From Clostridium thailandense (GTDB taxonomy: Bacteria; Bacillota; Clostridia; Clostridiales; Clostridiaceae), in contig NZ_JAEEGC010000019.1 of assembly GCF_019207025.1 (NCBI RefSeq), positions 1 to 64,000 of the forward strand: a stretch of 64,000 nt of DNA, given 5' to 3'. This document shows positions 61,081 through 64,000 of this stretch, piece after piece; the stretch's first letter is position 1, and every line of letters starts with the position of its first letter. The position numbers and the translations under genes are program-made. The notes under the pieces are model-generated. The model did not search any database. It was not told where the DNA came from and saw only the letters and a program-made list of their open reading frames with translations.

Positions 61081-63301
61081 TCACTTCACTCTCCATTATA
61101 TCCATTATTCTAAATTTTAATAGTGAATATCTCTCAAAGCTTTTACTATTATTTATCATAAATTGCATAGCTTTTATGCTGCCTACTAATACTACTAACT
61201 GCTTAGCCCTTGTAATAGCAGTATATAACAAATTTCTATTCATAAGTAAGGGAGGCCCCATGAACATAGGTATAATAACTACAGGAAATTCACTTCCTTG
61301 ACTTTTATGTATTGTTATTGCATATGCTAGGTCAATTTCATCTAGATATATATTGTCATATACAACTTTTCTTTCATCATCAAAGATGACTGTAACAGTA
61401 TCTTTTTCTTCATCTATATCATGCACATAGCCTACGTCACCGTTGAATACACCCAATCCTTCACTTTCACCTTCCCCGGCAATTCTAATCCACTTTAGTG
61501 AATAATTGTTCTTTGTTTGCATTATTTTGTCCCCAACCCTAAATATTATATCTCTAAATTCCTTTTCTTTTTTATTTTCGTCTTTTTTGTTTAAAATATC
61601 CTGAAGTTTGTTATTTAAATTAGATATTCCTAGTATTCCTTTTCTCATAGGAGATAATATTTGAATATGATGCATTTTGTTCCATGATTTATTAAACTTA
61701 GGTAATCTTTTATCTATAAGCTCTATTAGAGTCTCTAATATTTTTCCTGACTCTTCACACTTTATAAAGAAAAAATCCTTATCTTTCTTATTAAGTTCTG
61801 GTGTTTCTCCATTATTAATTTTATGAGCGTTTACAACAATCATGCTTTCTTGTGACTGCCTAAATATATCTTTAAGCCTTACAACCTTTATGCACTTACT
61901 TTCTATGAGATCTCTCAGTACATTTCCTGGTCCAACAGATGGAAGTTGGTCAACATCTCCTACAATTATAATTCTAGTTCCTAACGATATAGCTTTAAGA
62001 AGATTATGCATAAGCATAATATCTATCATTGAAGCCTCATCTATAATCACAACATCACACTCAAGCGGGGCACCTTCATCTCTGGAAAAAAGCAATCCAT
62101 CTTCTTCATCACCTACGCCCATCTCTAGAAGTCTATGAATTGTTTTTGATTGCCTGCCAGTAGCTTCGGTCATTCTTTTAGCCGCTCTTCCAGTGGGAGC
62201 TCCCATAAAAACTTTTAGCTTTGATTTTTCAAATATTTCTGTTATACAATTTATTATAGTAGTTTTGCCAGTTCCTGGTCCTCCAGTTATTATTTCTACT
62301 CCATTTTCTATGGCTCCTCGAATAGCTTCTTTCTGAGACTGAGCAAAATCTATCCCATTAGACCTTTCAAACTCCTCTATTTCCTTATCTATTTCAATTC
62401 CTATATCATCATATTTACTTAGTGCTAAAGTAAGTATTTTTTTAGTAACTCCAAGTTCACAATAATAGTACGGCAAAGAAAATACGCATAATCTATTTTT
62501 TATTTTCTCCACTTTTATTTTTCCATTAATAGAGCTTTCATATATATTTTCTTCTAATTCATCTCTCGATACACTAAGCATTTCCATACCTTCTTCAATT
62601 AATTTTTCCATAGGCATGTATGTGTTTCCTAACCCGCAAAATTGATTTATCAAATATTTTATACCGCTTTGTATTCTAAAAGGAGAGTTAGGCTCTATTC
62701 CTAGGCTTCTAGCTATTTTATCTGCTATTTTAAAACCTATTCCCGATATTTCTTCCGTTAGAGTATACGGATTTTCTTTTACGACTTTTATAGAATCTGC
62801 ACCGAATCTTCTATGTATCTTTACACATTGATTAGGTGTAATTCCATAAGTCTGTAAGAAAACCATTATGTTTCTTACTTCATGTTGCTTGGAATATGAC
62901 TCGCTTATTAATGCTATTTTCTTGGCTCCAATACCTTCTATTTCATTGAGCTTTTCTATACAATTATCTAGTACGTCTAAAGTCTCTTCCCCAAATTTTT
63001 CTACAATCTTCTTAGCTGTAACAGGTCCTATCCCAGAAATTATCCCTGATGACAAGTATCTCTCTATTCCAACAATAGAACTTGGCATTATTTCTTCGCA
63101 TAACTGCACTTTAAATTGTTGTCCAAATTGAGGATGTAAAACCCATTCTCCTATTAATTTTAAATTTTGTCCTTCAATTATATAAGGTATGCATCCAACC
63201 ACAGTTATGTTTTCATTTTCACTTTTAACTTTGGCCACTACATATCCATTTTCTTCATTTCGAAAAATTATGTCTTCTACGCTCCCCTGTACCTCTTGCA
63301 T
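61049..63301 (-). CDS. recD2: RecD2-type 5'-3' DNA helicase
   Basis: 750-residue ATP-dependent helicase of the RecD2 family: an N-terminal OB-like part and helix-hairpin-helix repeats (about 80-190), Walker A Gly-Gly-Pro-Gly-Thr-Gly-Lys-Thr-Thr (about 340), Walker B Ile-Ile-Asp-Glu-Ala-Ser-Met, and C-terminal UvrD-like motifs (Ala-Ile-Thr-Ile-His-Lys-Ser-Gln-Gly-Ser-Glu; Tyr-Thr-Ala-Ile-Thr-Arg-Ala-Lys). It acts in mismatch and replication repair in Firmicutes without RecBC. It heads the recD2 - comFA-like - comFC transcript. Confidence 0.95.
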   Translation of the reverse strand: MQEVQGSVEDIIFRNEENGYVVAKVKSENENITVVGCIPYIIEGQNLKLIGEWVLHPQFGQQFKVQLCEEIMPSSIVGIERYLSSGIISGIGPVTAKKIVEKFGEETLDVLDNCIEKLNEIEGIGAKKIALISESYSKQHEVRNIMVFLQTYGITPNQCVKIHRRFGADSIKVVKENPYTLTEEISGIGFKIADKIARSLGIEPNSPFRIQSGIKYLINQFCGLGNTYMPMEKLIEEGMEMLSVSRDELEENIYESSINGKIKVEKIKNRLCVFSLPYYYCELGVTKKILTLALSKYDDIGIEIDKEIEEFERSNGIDFAQSQKEAIRGAIENGVEIITGGPGTGKTTIINCITEIFEKSKLKVFMGAPTGRAAKRMTEATGRQSKTIHRLLEMGVGDEEDGLLFSRDEGAPLECDVVIIDEASMIDIMLMHNLLKAISLGTRIIIVGDVDQLPSVGPGNVLRDLIESKCIKVVRLKDIFRQSQESMIVVNAHKINNGETPELNKKDKDFFFIKCEESGKILETLIELIDKRLPKFNKSWNKMHHIQILSPMRKGILGISNLNNKLQDILNKKDENKKEKEFRDIIFRVGDKIMQTKNNYSLKWIRIAGEGESEGLGVFNGDVGYVHDIDEEKDTVTVIFDDERKVVYDNIYLDEIDLAYAITIHKSQGSEFPVVIIPMFMGPPLLMNRNLLYTAITRAKQLVVLVGSIKAMQFMINNSKSFERYSLLKFRIMDIMESEVNDPFAEKELN

Positions 63302-63470
63302 AAAATCTCTCCTAATTTTCTATTCTCTTTTAATCCCTATTCTTATAATTATAGCACAAAGTAATTCTCTCATCAGTTATAGTTTTTACTAGTTATCAGA
63401 TAAAATATAGATTTTTATTGTATGACATCTGTGCACTACTTAATTTTTATATTTCTAATTCTTAACTATA

Positions 63471-63504
63471 AAAAAGTTCTTATGCTTAGCATAAGAACTT
63501 TTTT
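63471..63504 (-). terminator. Terminator after metK
   Basis: Stem AAAAGTTCTTATGC / GCATAAGAACTTTT with a 3-base loop and T-run, 6 bp past the metK stop. Confidence 0.95.
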
Positions 63505-63509
63505 ATTTA

Positions 63510-64000
63510 TTATAAGTATTTCTTTATTTCTTCAACTTTATTTAAGTTTTCCCATGGAACATTAATGTCAGTTCTTCCAAAATGTCCATATGCAGCTACT
63601 TGTCTATAAAGTGGTCTCTTTAAGCCTAAATCTCTTATTATAGCAGCTGGTCTTAAATCAAATACTTTTGTAACAATTTCAACTATCTTGTCTTCTGCTA
63701 GCTTACCTGTCTCAAATGTATCAACAGTTATAGATACTGGCTTAGCAACACCTATAGCATAGGCAACTTGTATTTCAAGCTTATCAGCAACACCTGCAGC
63801 AACAAGATTCTTAGCAACCCATCTTGCAGCATATGCAGCAGATCTATCAACCTTAGTTGGATCCTTTCCTGAGAAAGCACCGCCACCATGTCTTCCATAT
63901 CCACCATAAGTATCAACTATGATTTTTCTTCCTGTTAATCCAGAATCTCCTTGCGGACCTCCCACAACAAATCTTCCAGTTGGATTTATAAAATACTTAG
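63510..64000 (-). CDS. metK: S-adenosylmethionine synthase (3' part; gene runs off the window)
   Basis: The last about 163 residues of MetK, which makes SAM from methionine and ATP. The frame stays open to 64000, reading [12 protein letters not shown] before Gly-Gly-Pro-Gln-Gly-Asp-Ser-Gly. The signature Gly-Gly-Gly-Ala-Phe-Ser-Gly-Lys-Asp and Lys-Val-Asp-Arg-Ser-Ala-Ala-Tyr are intact. Start and any leader lie outside. Confidence 0.97.
   Translation of the reverse strand, partial: KYFINPTGRFVVGGPQGDSGLTGRKIIVDTYGGYGRHGGGAFSGKDPTKVDRSAAYAARWVAKNLVAAGVADKLEIQVAYAIGVAKPVSITVDTFETGKLAEDKIVEIVTKVFDLRPAAIIRDLGLKRPLYRQVAAYGHFGRTDINVPWENLNKVEEIKKYL

Overview
The window is an AT-rich stretch of a Clostridium-type chromosome (low-GC Firmicute, anaerobic, spore-forming). 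No species marker is present, so the organism is inferred from gene content only. The evidence is a Stickland glycine reductase operon with two in-frame UGA selenocysteine codons, spore and germination genes (splB, cwlD, sleB), rubrerythrin and hemerythrins, class II aldolase, Fe-S L-serine dehydratase, and T-box, M-box, FMN and tandem glycine leaders. No prophage, CRISPR array, transposase or rRNA operon is visible.

Layout. 1-426: a left-truncated large palindromic repeat. 468-5942: glycine reductase operon on the minus strand, glycine riboswitch - grdX - trxB - trxA - grdE - grdA(Sec) - grdB(Sec). 6154-11238: degV, trmL, splB, cwlD, tspO and two bacteriohemerythrins, all minus. 11604-14752: tRNA-Leu, a VanW/G5 surface protein and cinA (plus). 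14768-15384: the complete copy of the large palindromic repeat. 15413-19854: nth, plsC, queG and the T-box-controlled cysK-cysE pair. 20000-24319: sleB, then an M-box-controlled magnesium unit (MgtE-like sensor protein plus NRAMP-related transporter), then a second repeat family. 24337-34933: ygiQ, lipid-related genes (diacylglycerol kinase family, pssA), CBS and VTT proteins, rubrerythrin, sdaAB-sdaAA, and a TGS-nucleoside kinase. 35081-41385: YetF/DUF4363 pair, fba, a nucleoid-associated protein, and a four-gene plus-strand cluster (CYTH, DUF5685-like, DnaJ with a Cys-rich tail, membrane protein). 41468-46758: tRNA-Gln, T-box leuS, small alarmone synthetase, DUF2225 protein, ArsR regulator. 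46883-54308: metallophosphoesterase, FhlB/FliK-like pair, FMN-riboswitch ribU, tex, M28 peptidase. 54403-64000: prfB (programmed frameshift), secA, hpf, raiA-type ncRNA, comFC, a degenerate comFA, recD2 and the 3' part of metK.

How the parts work together. Glycine sensed by the tandem riboswitch should switch on glycine reductase, with the thioredoxin pair passing electrons from NADPH to selenoprotein A. The Cys T-box links uncharged tRNA-Cys to cysteine synthesis. The M-box, followed by a second leader structure that can hide the Shine-Dalgarno sequence, appears to control magnesium uptake. The hpf / raiA RNA / comF block joins ribosome hibernation to a conserved structured RNA and to remnants of competence genes.

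The least explained items are (1) a family of very long hairpins with a shared loop motif and apparent compensatory changes, (2) the two-state leader in front of the MgtE-like gene, (3) the CYTH/DUF5685/DnaJ cluster, and (4) the ComFA-like protein without a Walker A motif. No wholly new system could be proven from sequence alone. Many genes here start at TTG or GTG codons that sit downstream of a clear Shine-Dalgarno sequence; starts were chosen on that basis.
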